Notes: generated from the letters alone by a model not told the origin. A stretch of DNA of 55,120 nucleotides from an uncultured Pseudomonas sp. (GCF_946885885.1 NZ_CAMPHN010000008.1:1-55120), one strand, 5' to 3'. Positions 16,845-26,683 are shown, counted from the stretch's first letter. Made by a program: numbers and translations.

Positions 16845-17545
16845 GCAAATGCATAGCCATAATTCCAGCGCGTGGCGGTTCAAAGCGTATCCCACGCAAG
16901 AATATAGTCGACTTCTTTGGTAAGCCGATGATTGCTTGGACCATTGAGGCTGCCCAGAAAAGCGGTTATTTCGAGCGCATTCTGGTCTCGACCGATGATG
17001 AGGAAATTGCCCAGGTAGCCAGGGATCATGGAGCCAGCGTGCCGTTCTTAAGAACGGAATGTGCCGATGATCATAGCCCGGTTAGTCAGGCAACATTAGC
17101 ATCGCTTAAACAGGCTGAAGCGTTTTGGGAAACCAGTTTTGACACGGTTGTGCAATTGATGCCGAACTGCCCAATACGTACGGCAGATGATATTACACAG
17201 GCCATTGAGGCATTCAAGAGCAAGCAGGCCGTGTTTCAAATTAGTTGTTTCAAATTTGGCTGGATGAATCCCTGGTGGGCTGTACGACTGAACGAGCAAG
17301 GTCAGAGCGAGAGGCTTTTTCCTGAGTCAATTACGAGCAGATCACAGGATCTTCCATCGCTTTATTGCCCGACTGGAGCCATTTGGATTGCTCAGGGCGC
17401 AGCCTTCAAAGAGGCTGGCAGCTTTTACGGGGAAGGCCATGTTTTTGAACCAATGCATTGGATATCCGCTGTAGATATAGACGACAGTGAGGATATGGAA
17501 ATGGCAAAGGCAGCATGGATATTGCGTAATCAGAAACATGACTAA
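16838..17545 (+). CDS. pseF: CMP-pseudaminic acid synthase (cytidylyltransferase)
   Basis: 235 residues. IIPARGGSKRIPRKNI is the CTP-binding signature of CMP-sialate/pseudaminate synthetases; FFGKPMIAWTIEAA and VSTDDEEIA follow. C-terminal VDIDDSEDMEMA carries the metal-binding aspartates. The ATG at 16838 is preferred over the GTG at 16829 because GGAGGG lies eight bases upstream; the gene overlaps the preceding SDR by 7 bp. It activates the free nonulosonic acid for the glycosyltransferase. Confidence 0.93.
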   Translation: MVGKCIAIIPARGGSKRIPRKNIVDFFGKPMIAWTIEAAQKSGYFERILVSTDDEEIAQVARDHGASVPFLRTECADDHSPVSQATLASLKQAEAFWETSFDTVVQLMPNCPIRTADDITQAIEAFKSKQAVFQISCFKFGWMNPWWAVRLNEQGQSERLFPESITSRSQDLPSLYCPTGAIWIAQGAAFKEAGSFYGEGHVFEPMHWISAVDIDDSEDMEMAKAAWILRNQKHD

Positions 17546-18653
17546 GATCGTTTTCCGCGCTGACGCTTCGTTGCAAATAGGGGCAGGCCATGTCATGCGT
17601 TGCTTGACTTTGGCCGATACCCTGACAGCCCAGGGCGCTGAATGCCATTTTATCTGTCGTGAGCATCCGGGTAATTTGATCAAGCATATCCGCAGCAGGG
17701 GCTACTCCACCCATGCGCTACCGGTATTGCCCTCTGTGGGAGCGAACTCGCTCGGGATCAGTGTTCCTGGCATCACCTCACAATTGGCCCACGCCGATTG
17801 GCTTGGTACAACCCAGGAACAGGACGCGACTGAATGCGCATCCATCCTCGGCGAACTACAACCCGATTGGCTGATCGTCGACCACTATGCACTGGATACC
17901 AACTGGGAAAGGGCGCTCAAGCCGCATTACCGTCAGCTGATGGTGATCGACGACCTAGCCGACCGCCGACACCAGTGCGACCTGTTGCTCGATCAGACCT
18001 TTGGCCGCAACCCGGAGGACTACAAGCCTTGGGTGCCTGCCGACTGCGGCCTACTCTGCGGCTCGCAATACGCTTTGTTGCGTCCGGAGTTCTCTGCGCT
18101 GCGCCCCTACAGCTTACAGCGCAGGGAAAATTCGAAGCTCGAACGTCTACTCATCACCATGGGCGGTGTCGACAAGGGCAACGCCACCGGGCAGGTGTTG
18201 CAAACGCTCGAATCCAGTGAACTGCCCGTCAACTGTCAAATTACTGTGGTTATGGGCGCCACCGCACCCTGGCTTGCTGGCGTTAGGCAACAGGCTAATC
18301 AGATGTCGTGGCCAACCACAGTCCTGGTGGGGGTCAGCAATATGGCTCAGCTCATGGCGGATAGCGATCTGGCCATTGGAGCTGCTGGTGTCACATCTTG
18401 GGAACGTTGTTGTTTGGGGCTGCCAACCGTGATGCTCATTCTGGCTGACAATCAGCAACAGGTTGCGCGGGGGCTTGAGCAAGCTGGGGCCGTGAGCGTG
18501 CTACGAGGCCCAGAACAGATCATTGAACGCCTCCCTCATCTACTGAGCAGCCTAGTTTCATCGCCTGCGCAAAGAGCAACCATGAGCCAGGCAGCCTCGC
18601 GAATTGCGGATGGCCGCGGTGTGGCAACCGTCATCCATTATTTGGAGCGCTGA
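17538..18653 (+). CDS. pseG: UDP-2,4-diacetamido-2,4,6-trideoxy-altropyranose hydrolase
   Basis: 371-residue GT-B-fold hydrolase that removes UDP from the PseH product. FRADASLQIGAGHVMRCLTL at the N-terminus is the PseG signature, with the catalytic histidine in GAGHVMRC. VDHYALD, VIDDLADR and DLAIGAAGVTSWERCCLGLP follow. ATG 17538 overlaps the pseF stop by 8 bp; an in-frame GC-rich extension from 17487 lacks support. It ends one base before the pseH start. It is somewhat longer than Campylobacter PseG (about 274 residues), with an extra segment around residues 60-85 and in the C-terminal half. Confidence 0.92.
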   Translation: MTKIVFRADASLQIGAGHVMRCLTLADTLTAQGAECHFICREHPGNLIKHIRSRGYSTHALPVLPSVGANSLGISVPGITSQLAHADWLGTTQEQDATECASILGELQPDWLIVDHYALDTNWERALKPHYRQLMVIDDLADRRHQCDLLLDQTFGRNPEDYKPWVPADCGLLCGSQYALLRPEFSALRPYSLQRRENSKLERLLITMGGVDKGNATGQVLQTLESSELPVNCQITVVMGATAPWLAGVRQQANQMSWPTTVLVGVSNMAQLMADSDLAIGAAGVTSWERCCLGLPTVMLILADNQQQVARGLEQAGAVSVLRGPEQIIERLPHLLSSLVSSPAQRATMSQAASRIADGRGVATVIHYLER

Positions 18654-18654
18654 A

Positions 18655-19176
18655 TTGACTGCAACCGTATCGGCTCAAACACGGGTTCGTCCGATGACCT
18701 ACGAGGATCTCACGCAGGTCCTATCGTGGCGCAACCATGAAGACGTCCGCCGCTATATGTATACCCAGCATGAAATCACTCTTGAAGAGCATACCCGCTG
18801 GTTCGAGTGCGCTTCCCAGGACGCAAGCCGCCATCTGTTAATATTCGAAAGCAATGCTGTGCCGCTCGGCTTCATAAGTATTTACCAGAGCGCCCCCGGC
18901 GGCGTAGCTGACTGGGGCTTTTATGCCGCCCCCGATGTACCGAAAGGCACAGGCCGCCAATTGGGCCAAGCAGCTTTGACCTACGCCTTCAGTCAGGCAG
19001 GACTGCACAAGATTTGTGGCCAGGCATTGGCTTATAACAAGCGGTCCATCAAATTTCATCAGAACTTGGGCTTTCTGCAGGAAGGTATCCAGCGCGAACA
19101 ACATTTCGACGGCCAGCGTTACCACGATGTGGTGTGCTTCGGCCTGCTCGCCAGCGAATGGCAAGTGAACAACTGA
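18655..19176 (+). CDS. pseH: UDP-4-amino-4,6-dideoxy-N-acetyl-altrosamine N-acetyltransferase
   Basis: 173-residue GNAT acetyltransferase that N-acetylates the PseC product from acetyl-CoA. Seen: VRPMTYEDLTQVLSWRNHEDVRRYM, LEEHTRWF, and the CoA-binding GTGRQLGQAAL followed by NKRSIKFHQNLGFLQEG. The start is inferred to be TTG 18655 with GGAG ten bases upstream; ATG 18694 is an alternative that would trim 13 residues. It is encoded between pseG and pseI with 1- and 11-bp gaps. Confidence 0.92.
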   Translation: MTATVSAQTRVRPMTYEDLTQVLSWRNHEDVRRYMYTQHEITLEEHTRWFECASQDASRHLLIFESNAVPLGFISIYQSAPGGVADWGFYAAPDVPKGTGRQLGQAALTYAFSQAGLHKICGQALAYNKRSIKFHQNLGFLQEGIQREQHFDGQRYHDVVCFGLLASEWQVNN

Positions 19177-19187
19177 GAGACAAACAC

Positions 19188-20249
19188 ATGCCCCGTATCC
19201 CTAGCATCAGCATTGCCGGCCGCCGAATCGCCGCCGACGCCCCGCCGTATATCATCGCCGAACTTTCCGCCAACCATAACGGCAAGCTGGAAACCGCGCT
19301 GAAGATCATCGAGGAAGCCAAAAAGGCCGGTGCCGACGCCGTCAAGCTGCAGACCTACACTGCCGACACCATCACCCTCGACTGCGACTCCGAAGAGTTC
19401 CAGATCCGCGGAGGGCTGTGGGACGGCAAGACCCTCTACCAGCTCTACCAGGAAGCCCACATGCCCTGGGAGTGGCATAAACCACTGTTTGAGCATGCTC
19501 GCAATCTCGACATCACCATCTTCAGCTCGCCGTTCGACAACACTGCCGTCGACCTGCTGGAAGATCTCAATGCCCCAGCCTACAAGATCGCCTCCTTCGA
19601 AGCGGTGGACCTGCCGCTGATCAAATATGTGGCCAGCACAGGCAAACCAATGATTATTTCTACTGGCATGGCAGATGCCGAAGAAATTCAAGAAGCCATT
19701 GACGCTGCACTCGCCGGCGGTTGTAAAGAATTAGCCATATTGCATTGTGTGAGTGGCTATCCTGCGCCTGCAGAAGACTACAATCTGCGAATAATATCCG
19801 ACATGGCGCAGCGTTTTGGTTTGGTAACCGGTCTGTCCGACCATACGCTGGACAATACTACGGCCATTACCAGCGTGGCATTGGGGGCTTCTATTATTGA
19901 GAAGCACTTTACCCTTGATCGTAGTGGCGGAGGTCCTGATGATAGTTTCTCTCTAGAGCCTAAGGAGCTGGCGGAGCTATGCAAGAACAGTAGTGTTGCA
20001 TGGAGTGCATTAGGGAAAGTCGATTACGGAAGAAAGTCGAGCGAGCAAGGCAATGCTAAATTCAGAAGATCACTATATTTTGTGAAGGCATTGAAGAAAG
20101 GCGAGATAATTACAGCCGATTCAATAAGGAGTGTTCGGCCGGGATTCGGCTTAGCCCCGAAATATCTAGAAAATTTAATTGGCTGTTCCGTTACGTCAGA
20201 CGTTAAAGCCAATACGGCAGTGAGTGCTGAACTAGTAGCCATGCCATAG
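19188..20249 (+). CDS. pseI: Pseudaminic acid synthase
   Basis: 353-residue NeuB-family enzyme condensing the diacetamido-trideoxy-altrose with phosphoenolpyruvate. The N-terminal TIM-barrel shows YIIAELSANHNGKLETA, KAGADAVKLQTYT, FSSPFDNTAVDLLE and IISTGMA. GLSDHT and IEKHFTLDR complete the active site. The C-terminal SAF/antifreeze-like domain is KKGEIITADSIRSVRPGFGL. It has the start ATG 19188 after GAGAGA. GC content drops clearly within the last third of the gene, marking the transition into the AT-rich strain-specific part of the locus. Confidence 0.95.
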   Translation: MPRIPSISIAGRRIAADAPPYIIAELSANHNGKLETALKIIEEAKKAGADAVKLQTYTADTITLDCDSEEFQIRGGLWDGKTLYQLYQEAHMPWEWHKPLFEHARNLDITIFSSPFDNTAVDLLEDLNAPAYKIASFEAVDLPLIKYVASTGKPMIISTGMADAEEIQEAIDAALAGGCKELAILHCVSGYPAPAEDYNLRIISDMAQRFGLVTGLSDHTLDNTTAITSVALGASIIEKHFTLDRSGGGPDDSFSLEPKELAELCKNSSVAWSALGKVDYGRKSSEQGNAKFRRSLYFVKALKKGEIITADSIRSVRPGFGLAPKYLENLIGCSVTSDVKANTAVSAELVAMP

Positions 20250-20299
20250 TTTGGTGTGTGCATCTCAACGAATTACCATGGCGACGAGTCGGGGTAGGT

Positions 20300-21493
20300 A
20301 TGTTAAAGCCAGATGAGTCACTGTTGTTGGATTTTTTAAGGGGCTTCAGCGCTTTTTTAGTGTTGGTTGCACATACTCAACAAATCTTGGTGAATCCTAC
20401 CTGGATGCCGTTTTCGTTGAGCGGGCGAAGTGATGTAGTGCCATTCGTATATTCACAAATTGGTGCCCTTGGTGTAATGATTTTTTTTGTGTTGAGTGGG
20501 TTTTTAATAACATATTCGATTGGCTCTAATTTAAAGAGCAATGATTTTAAAAGATTTGATGCTGCTAAGTATTTTAAGGATCGTCTCAGAAGATTGTTTC
20601 CGCCATTGCTTTTTAGCCAGGGAGTGGTATTGATAGTTTTCGGGGTGCTTTATTTTTTTGATGCTAATAGCTCGACGCATTTTGCTACGGGAAAAGAATT
20701 GTATCTGGCGCGAAATGAGTTGGGATTCAATGTTGTTGACTATCTCGGGAGTTTCTTTTTCTTAAATACGGTTGTTGATGGCGTTAATAGCCCGATTGTA
20801 AACAGTCCGTTGTGGTCCGTCGCACAAGAGTTTTGGTTCTATGTGGTGGCTGGGTTACTTGTTCTGTCTTTCTATAATAGAAAAATATTGGCTGTTCTTG
20901 CAGTTGTGCTAGCGTTCTTTATATCTCAAGGGAGTGTATTTATATTATATGGTTTTGGAGTTTGGTTATTTGGTTGTTTGGCAGCTATTCTACATATGAC
21001 TAAATTCCATGAGCGCAAGCTCATGGTTGTCATGGCTATTTTTGTAATTACATTTGCTGTATGGGGTGTGTTGATTTACTTTAATGCGGACTCATTTATT
21101 AAGAACCGCCATAAGTTTGTTTTTGGGGTCGCTTTTTCATTGCTGTTGCTGTTGTTGTTAAGTAACGAGGCTCTAATTAGGTGCTCTTCTTGTTCGTGGG
21201 TTGTCAAAAAAATTGCTGAGCAGGCGAGTTATTCTTACACGCTCTATCTGATTCACTTCCCACTACTCCTCTTAGTATGGGTGTTCACAAATAAGTATGT
21301 TCAAGGCAGTATTCCATTGGTATTTGCTGTTGCTGTTACATCTGTTGTTTTTGTGATGTGGGTTTCCGCCAGCGCTTCAAATTTAGCCGAGGGGTATGCT
21401 AAGAAAAAATCCCGGCTACGATATTTATCTGTCGCAACACTTGATGCCTTTACAAATTCAAAGAGCTCTAATGTAATAGATTCCAAGGTATGA
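20300..21493 (+). CDS. Acyltransferase 3 family membrane protein (O-acetylation)
   Basis: 397-residue multi-span inner-membrane protein. LLLDFLRGFSAFLVLVAHT at the N-terminus contains the R-G-x-x-x-x-x-V-x-x-x-H signature of acyltransferase 3 enzymes; FFVLSGFLITY and FKDRLRRLFP follow. About ten hydrophobic segments are visible. It probably O-acetylates one residue of the O unit, as related WbpC/OafA-type enzymes do. The ATG at 20300 follows GGGGTAGGT; an in-frame GTG at 20258 is less likely. It is AT-rich compared with flanking sugar genes. Confidence 0.85.
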   Translation: MLKPDESLLLDFLRGFSAFLVLVAHTQQILVNPTWMPFSLSGRSDVVPFVYSQIGALGVMIFFVLSGFLITYSIGSNLKSNDFKRFDAAKYFKDRLRRLFPPLLFSQGVVLIVFGVLYFFDANSSTHFATGKELYLARNELGFNVVDYLGSFFFLNTVVDGVNSPIVNSPLWSVAQEFWFYVVAGLLVLSFYNRKILAVLAVVLAFFISQGSVFILYGFGVWLFGCLAAILHMTKFHERKLMVVMAIFVITFAVWGVLIYFNADSFIKNRHKFVFGVAFSLLLLLLLSNEALIRCSSCSWVVKKIAEQASYSYTLYLIHFPLLLLVWVFTNKYVQGSIPLVFAVAVTSVVFVMWVSASASNLAEGYAKKKSRLRYLSVATLDAFTNSKSSNVIDSKV

Positions 21494-21615
21494 GGGTGGT
21501 ATTGTTATAAGAAGAGTTCTGAAGTTAGTGGGCATGCGCTTGTATTTGTGCTCTCTGATTATGTGTGGCGCTTCCTGTGTAAGTGTTTTTTATTCGATTG
21601 ATTTATTAGGTGTCT

Positions 21616-22965
21616 ATGAAAGTTTTATGCTATGTCCGGCCGTGGAATTATGAGCAGTTCAAGTGCATGGCTGAGATTATTGTCCCTAATACACCTTTGG
21701 TTTTTTGCAGTGAGCACCCTGTGGTCGACTTTTTGGGTCTCTCCGCTATTTACTATTCTAACTTAAGTGATAATGCGCCAGCTTCAGATCTTTCAGGCGA
21801 AGAGCAAGACGATTTTATCTCGCGCTGTCGACTGCTGCGGGCTTTAGATAAGCCTGAGGCCACTAGGCACCTGACGGCCATGGGAAATGCAGTAAAAGAG
21901 ATATTGGTGAAAGAGCAGCCAAGTGTTGTTTTATCGCTGATGGTCGATTCTTATATAATGGATTTACTGCGCTATTATTGTGATCGCTTAGGAGTTAAGT
22001 TCGTAGGGCTTGTACCTACGTTCGTTAATGGATACTTTCGAGTTACTGCCAGAGGTGAGGCTACTTTTAACCCTAGTCCTGACGCATGTGATGCTCAAAG
22101 CGTAAAACAAGCGCTTTTAGATCCGATGTATGCGCCAGTATTTAACGCCAAGTCGCTTGCGAGTCCACTGCGCAGCATGTTGCGGCGCTGGGCGGCAAAT
22201 ATTGCGCGCGTGCCATATTTTTATATAAAACGTCACTTGCTGAGAGATCCATACAATTATCATTATTGGGCGGCTCAAATCGTATCCTCGGGGTTGTTTA
22301 ATTTTTTTCCGCCGTCCGATCCAGGCGACAATGACTGGTTGGAAATTCTCCAGAATATAGATAAGCCGGTTCTATATATCCCGCTGCAGATGGTGCCTGA
22401 GGCTACCGTTGATTACTGGTGCAATAATGTTGAGGTGATTGACTATTACGCACAAATGGAGCGGTTTATAGCCAGGCATCACAATACTTTTCAGATTGTG
22501 ATTAAGGAGCATCCTTCTGTTATGGGCTCTAGACCTCTTGGCTTTTACCAGCGTCTGGCTAGAGATAAGCGGATCACTGTAGTACCAACCTATACTTCAT
22601 CCAATGAAGTGTTGACTGTGGCGGATGCAGTTTTGGTTTGGACGGGCAGTGTAGGTTTTGAGGCCGCTCTAAGAGGTAAATCCGTCATTTGCTTGGGCGA
22701 TCCCTATTATCTGCACGGCTCACGTTTCTTAAAAATAAACCCCGCCACCGAAAGTAGTGTGATTTATGAGCATATTCAGGCAGTTAAAGCTCAACCGGTA
22801 ACCCCGGAGGAGCAAGATGAGTTAATTAATTGCTTGGCCACTCAATTATTTGTTGGGCATTTTAAAAATAACGGTACATGGTCAGAGCATTCAGAGAAAG
22901 ACCTGGCTGATTGCAAGGTGATGGCAAAGTCACTCCGCGCGCTACTTGAATGTGACGCCGTATGA
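21616..22965 (+). CDS. Capsule-type (KpsC/KpsS-like) glycosyltransferase, candidate pseudaminyl transferase
   Basis: 449 residues with no signal peptide or membrane helix. The C-terminal half carries IVIKEHPSVMGSRPLGFY and VWTGSVGFEAALRGKSV, the pattern of capsule polysaccharide synthesis proteins that transfer the ulosonic acid Kdo from CMP-Kdo. Because the operon makes a CMP-activated nonulosonic acid and this is the only transferase of this type, I infer it adds that sugar. The start is ATG 21616 with AGG upstream (GTG 21610 possible). It overlaps wzx by 4 bp. The preceding 21494-21615 shows no gene. Confidence 0.7.
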   Translation: MKVLCYVRPWNYEQFKCMAEIIVPNTPLVFCSEHPVVDFLGLSAIYYSNLSDNAPASDLSGEEQDDFISRCRLLRALDKPEATRHLTAMGNAVKEILVKEQPSVVLSLMVDSYIMDLLRYYCDRLGVKFVGLVPTFVNGYFRVTARGEATFNPSPDACDAQSVKQALLDPMYAPVFNAKSLASPLRSMLRRWAANIARVPYFYIKRHLLRDPYNYHYWAAQIVSSGLFNFFPPSDPGDNDWLEILQNIDKPVLYIPLQMVPEATVDYWCNNVEVIDYYAQMERFIARHHNTFQIVIKEHPSVMGSRPLGFYQRLARDKRITVVPTYTSSNEVLTVADAVLVWTGSVGFEAALRGKSVICLGDPYYLHGSRFLKINPATESSVIYEHIQAVKAQPVTPEEQDELINCLATQLFVGHFKNNGTWSEHSEKDLADCKVMAKSLRALLECDAV

Positions 22966-24218
22966 TTGAACAGATCAATATGAATTTCGTAATCTCAATG
23001 CTAAGAGGCTATACGGGACAGCGCCTGTTAACAGCTTGCTTGGTATTTGCTAGCGCACTACTTGCCGCTTGGGTTCTAGGGCCTGCTCTTTATGGTCAAG
23101 TGTTTCTCGTGATGTTTATCGCTAAGTTACTGTTGCTTGGAAATTTAGGCAGTATCAGTGGTTATATGCATGGCTTTTATAATGCGGAGCAGACACCCCT
23201 TGGTAGTGGTGATTTTGTGCTGAGCTATGGTTTGCATTTGTTGTTGTTTTCCGGTGTTGCTGGTGTGTTGGGCTTGTTCTTGGGCAAGGTGTATTTTTTA
23301 GGGGCAATTTGCTTTGCCTTGTTGCTACCGTTTTTCCTGGTCGAGCCAGTATTGCGTGTTAAACGATTATTCTATATTTCGTTGTTGCCGGATTGGGCGT
23401 TAAATCTATCATTGTTGGTTGGGCTATTTTATTATTACTTTTATGGCACGCCGGATAATAGTTTTGAAGGAATTATTGTTGTATTTTTGTTTGCTTTAGG
23501 TTTTTTTAGCATCGCTTTTCTACTTTTTATAAATTGGCGCTGGGCCTTGGTGCGTCGACTTGCTTCAGCTCGGCCGATGGTTAACTATGTTGAGTTGCTA
23601 AAGATTGGTCTTCCTCTGTTTGCAGGTACTGCAGCATTTAGTTTATTTTTATTCGTTGATCGTTTCTTTCTTGAGCGTTATCACTCGGCTGAGTCGTTGG
23701 GTATTTATATGCTGGCCTTCCAGCTGGCTACGGGCGCTACGCTAATTATAACCTCCCTGAATTTTACCGCAGGTGTTGACTATGGCGAGTTGATTAAGCA
23801 AAAAAAACCTCTAGGGGGCTTTGTTGCACGGCGCTTGCGGCAGGCTTTACTTGTGTCGGCTGTTAGTGTGTTATTACTTTCAGTTGGCGTTTTTATTTTG
23901 CAGCAATACTTTTTTCAGGAGTATCATGATTTAATTTTTGCAACCTTGTTTTTAGGGGTTGGCTTGTGTGGTTTCTACACGGCAGGTAGTATTACGCCTA
24001 TAGCATTTTACCTGAATAAACAAAAGTTCCTGATGGTGGCTATGTTTGTTGTAGTGTTTCTTGCTGTTTTGGGTAACCTTTATGTGATGAGTAGTGGGTT
24101 GGATCATATTTGGGTTTCTGTGTTTAGTGGTTGTTGGTTGTTATGTTATGCCTTTGTAGCTGTGCGGTATGTGTTTCGTCTAGATACTTCGTGTGCCAGT
24201 TCATTTCAGTGTGATTGA
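22962..24218 (+). CDS. wzx: O-antigen flippase (Wzx-like)
   Basis: 418-residue membrane protein with about 12 hydrophobic helices and few charged loops, the profile of polysaccharide exporters of the MATE-like Wzx superfamily. N-terminal FVISMLRGYTGQRLLTA and the LGPALYGQVFLVMF segment are typical. It would flip the undecaprenyl-linked O unit to the periplasmic face. It has the start ATG overlapping the previous stop (ATGA), so expression is coupled. Wzx sequences diverge strongly, so the call rests on topology and position next to a Wzy candidate. Confidence 0.82.
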   Translation: MIEQINMNFVISMLRGYTGQRLLTACLVFASALLAAWVLGPALYGQVFLVMFIAKLLLLGNLGSISGYMHGFYNAEQTPLGSGDFVLSYGLHLLLFSGVAGVLGLFLGKVYFLGAICFALLLPFFLVEPVLRVKRLFYISLLPDWALNLSLLVGLFYYYFYGTPDNSFEGIIVVFLFALGFFSIAFLLFINWRWALVRRLASARPMVNYVELLKIGLPLFAGTAAFSLFLFVDRFFLERYHSAESLGIYMLAFQLATGATLIITSLNFTAGVDYGELIKQKKPLGGFVARRLRQALLVSAVSVLLLSVGVFILQQYFFQEYHDLIFATLFLGVGLCGFYTAGSITPIAFYLNKQKFLMVAMFVVVFLAVLGNLYVMSSGLDHIWVSVFSGCWLLCYAFVAVRYVFRLDTSCASSFQCD

Positions 24219-24251
24219 CGGTTTCTTGTGCGCTATAGGTTGGTGGATTTA

Positions 24252-25562
24252 ATGATTTTAATAAGACAATTCTATCCGATTTTTCTTTTGTTTCTCGCAT
24301 GGTTGTCAGTGATGGTTGTGAGAAATACTTTTTTTTTAGATTTTGTGCCAATAAGTGCTGATGCTAAGTTGTATCTGATTTTATTTTTCGTTGTTGCGGT
24401 TTTTGGCTACCTGTTGGGTAGCGTAGGCATTTTTTTTCCGGAGCGGGGCGCTGGTGAAACTTACAGCCTTCGCAGTGTTAATGTGAAGGCAAATTGGCTA
24501 ATTTTTTTCGCGTTGGTGTCAGTTTTTTTTGCACTTGTTAAGTTTTATTATTCAGTGGGGTTTTCAGGTTTTTCGCTGAACATTATTGCAGAGTATCGTC
24601 AGCTGCGTGCGCGTGATGATGGTGATGTTAAGGGTGGGAGTATATTTGGTGTTATTAGTGCCATTACTTCCGCTTTTATTGTTGTGCTATATGTTTACGG
24701 GATTTATTTTAAGCGGTACTTGTCGAGGCGTAAGGTGCTTGCAATAAAGCTGGTGTTTTTCTTTGGGCTTGCTATTTCGTTTCTTGGCGGTGGGCGATTT
24801 TCTGCAGCAATATCTGTGCTGTTTATTTTTTTATTTAGCTTATGTCATTACGCTTGCCAGAGAAAGGATGGTGCGGTTTCAGGACGCTACTCTCGAGCGG
24901 GTTCGAAGTGGGGACGGAAAATAATTTACGTTATTCCTATTTTTGCTTTGTTTTCTTATATGTTTGTTGTGCGCTTTACTGCAGATGGTCGAGGTGATGA
25001 GTTGATTCTGAGTTACCTCAATTCTGGGCTCCCTGGCGTTGCTGTTCCAGATGATGTTGAGCGGTACGTAAGTGATTCGTCTTTTCTTCTGCTTTCGTAC
25101 TTTGTACTTGCTATGTTCTTGTATTATTTTGGACATTCTTTCTACCAATTCGATGTTTTGTTGCAATATGGCATTCCCGAGAGTGCACCCTACGCACTGG
25201 CATATCAGTTGTACCCGTTTGCATTGTTCTTTAATAGGCTTGGATCGGAAATTATTCCCATAGAGTTTATTTTGAATGAGCTACCCAATGCAGGTACTTA
25301 TTTTTCTCTGGCTGGCGCGTTCTATCTCGATTTTGGGTATTGGGGGGCTTTTATTGCAATCTTTTTTTTGTTATTCGTCGGGGCTCTTGCGTGGGGGTGG
25401 ATGCTGAGACGAGGTGGTTTTCTATCACTTTATTTCTCAAGCATGTTTTTGGTGCTTCTAATTTTCTCGCCAATTGTCGGCGTTGTCGGTACGGCTATAT
25501 ATCCGTCCTTGATTGCGGTTTCGTTGTTTTTGTGGGCTTTCGTTCCGGCTAGATCCAGGTAG
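24252..25562 (+). CDS. wzy: O-antigen polymerase (Wzy-like)
   Basis: About 436 residues from ATG 24252 (GGTGGA upstream; GTG 24228 possible). It has 10-12 hydrophobic segments and long periplasmic loops, one with RFTADGRGDELILSYLNSG and one with the YPFALFFNRLGSEIIP region, as in O-antigen polymerases, which lack conserved motifs. It is very AT-rich. Position beside wzx and presence of Wzz proteins support a Wzy-dependent pathway. Alternative: another multi-span transporter; no other polymerase candidate exists in the window. Confidence 0.78.
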   Translation: MILIRQFYPIFLLFLAWLSVMVVRNTFFLDFVPISADAKLYLILFFVVAVFGYLLGSVGIFFPERGAGETYSLRSVNVKANWLIFFALVSVFFALVKFYYSVGFSGFSLNIIAEYRQLRARDDGDVKGGSIFGVISAITSAFIVVLYVYGIYFKRYLSRRKVLAIKLVFFFGLAISFLGGGRFSAAISVLFIFLFSLCHYACQRKDGAVSGRYSRAGSKWGRKIIYVIPIFALFSYMFVVRFTADGRGDELILSYLNSGLPGVAVPDDVERYVSDSSFLLLSYFVLAMFLYYFGHSFYQFDVLLQYGIPESAPYALAYQLYPFALFFNRLGSEIIPIEFILNELPNAGTYFSLAGAFYLDFGYWGAFIAIFFLLFVGALAWGWMLRRGGFLSLYFSSMFLVLLIFSPIVGVVGTAIYPSLIAVSLFLWAFVPARSR

Positions 25563-25585
25563 GTAGTATTTTATATGGTGAGTGC

Positions 25586-26683
25586 ATGACTGCTTTTAAA
25601 AAGCTTTTCCGATTCTGTTTGATATATGGCCCTGCTCGGGCCTTTGTTAAGGCTGTCGGGCGCACAAGGTGGGCGCTGCGGCTTAAGCTAGTGCTGGCTC
25701 CTTTTAAGCGCTCTGATAAATTTATCGCCGTTGTGGGCTGTGGGCAGTTTGCGTTTTCTACGATTGCTTTTTTTCTAACGAAAAAGCATGGCGAGTGTAT
25801 CAAGGTTGCGCTTGATATTGACCAGGAGGCAGTTAATACATTTTCAGCCTGCTATGGCGTCGATATTATCCTGTCGGATTCTAGTAGCGAATTTTTATTG
25901 CCTGACGTGAAACTGGTTTATATTGCTTCTAATCACGCCAGCCATACTGATTATGCGCTGCGTTGCTTGAGTGCGGGGGTTGATGTTTATATAGAGAAGC
26001 CGATCTGTGTATCCAGGGAACAGTATAAGGCGCTAAGAGTCGCTATTTTGAATGCGCAGTCAAAAGTCTATTTTGGCTATAATCGTCCGTTTTCCGCCGC
26101 CGTCAAGGAGATAAAGAAGCACATTGAGCCCGCTGCTTTTACACTTAACTGTGTAGTGATGGGGCATTTGATTCCTGAGGATCACTGGTATCGAGAGCCC
26201 GCCGAAGGAACGCGTGTGTGCGGTAACCTGGGGCATTGGATAGACCTCTCCCTGCACTTGTTGAACTGCGCTGGCGGGGTAACAGATCTAGATATTTTGA
26301 TAGCCTATTCGAATATTGAAACACCTGACGATAATATATCGGTGGTTATGACGTCTGACCGGGGTGATTTGATTACGCTAACCCTCACTGCAAGAGAAGA
26401 GCCCTTCGAGGGGATCAGCGAGACTATTGTTTTCCAGCAGAATGGCTTGTTTGTGAAAGTTGATGATTTTAGACGGGCCAGTTTTCAGTTAGGACATAAA
26501 AAGTTTACCCGCCGTTACTGGCCGAAGGATGTGGGGCATAGCAAGGCCATCACTCAACCCTTTGACAGCGATGTGCGTAATGTAAATGAAGTGCTTTGTT
26601 CTACGGAACTTATGCTTGAAATAATGGAAATGGTGAGGGCCAACAAGGTCAGCTCGCGCTTTGCTATCGATGGAAACCTATGA
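25586..26683 (+). CDS. Gfo/Idh/MocA-family oxidoreductase (cassette with two-domain partner)
   Basis: 365 residues. After a basic N-terminal stretch of about 45 residues the Rossmann motif is IAVVGCGQFA; VKLVYIASNHASHTDYALRCLSAGVDVYIEKPI contains the family EKP motif. NLGHWIDLSLHLL resembles the substrate-domain signature. It overlaps the next gene by 4 bp and shares the same fold as that gene's C-terminal half, so the pair may act on the same sugar. Substrate unknown. Confidence 0.85.
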   Translation: MTAFKKLFRFCLIYGPARAFVKAVGRTRWALRLKLVLAPFKRSDKFIAVVGCGQFAFSTIAFFLTKKHGECIKVALDIDQEAVNTFSACYGVDIILSDSSSEFLLPDVKLVYIASNHASHTDYALRCLSAGVDVYIEKPICVSREQYKALRVAILNAQSKVYFGYNRPFSAAVKEIKKHIEPAAFTLNCVVMGHLIPEDHWYREPAEGTRVCGNLGHWIDLSLHLLNCAGGVTDLDILIAYSNIETPDDNISVVMTSDRGDLITLTLTAREEPFEGISETIVFQQNGLFVKVDDFRRASFQLGHKKFTRRYWPKDVGHSKAITQPFDSDVRNVNEVLCSTELMLEIMEMVRANKVSSRFAIDGNL

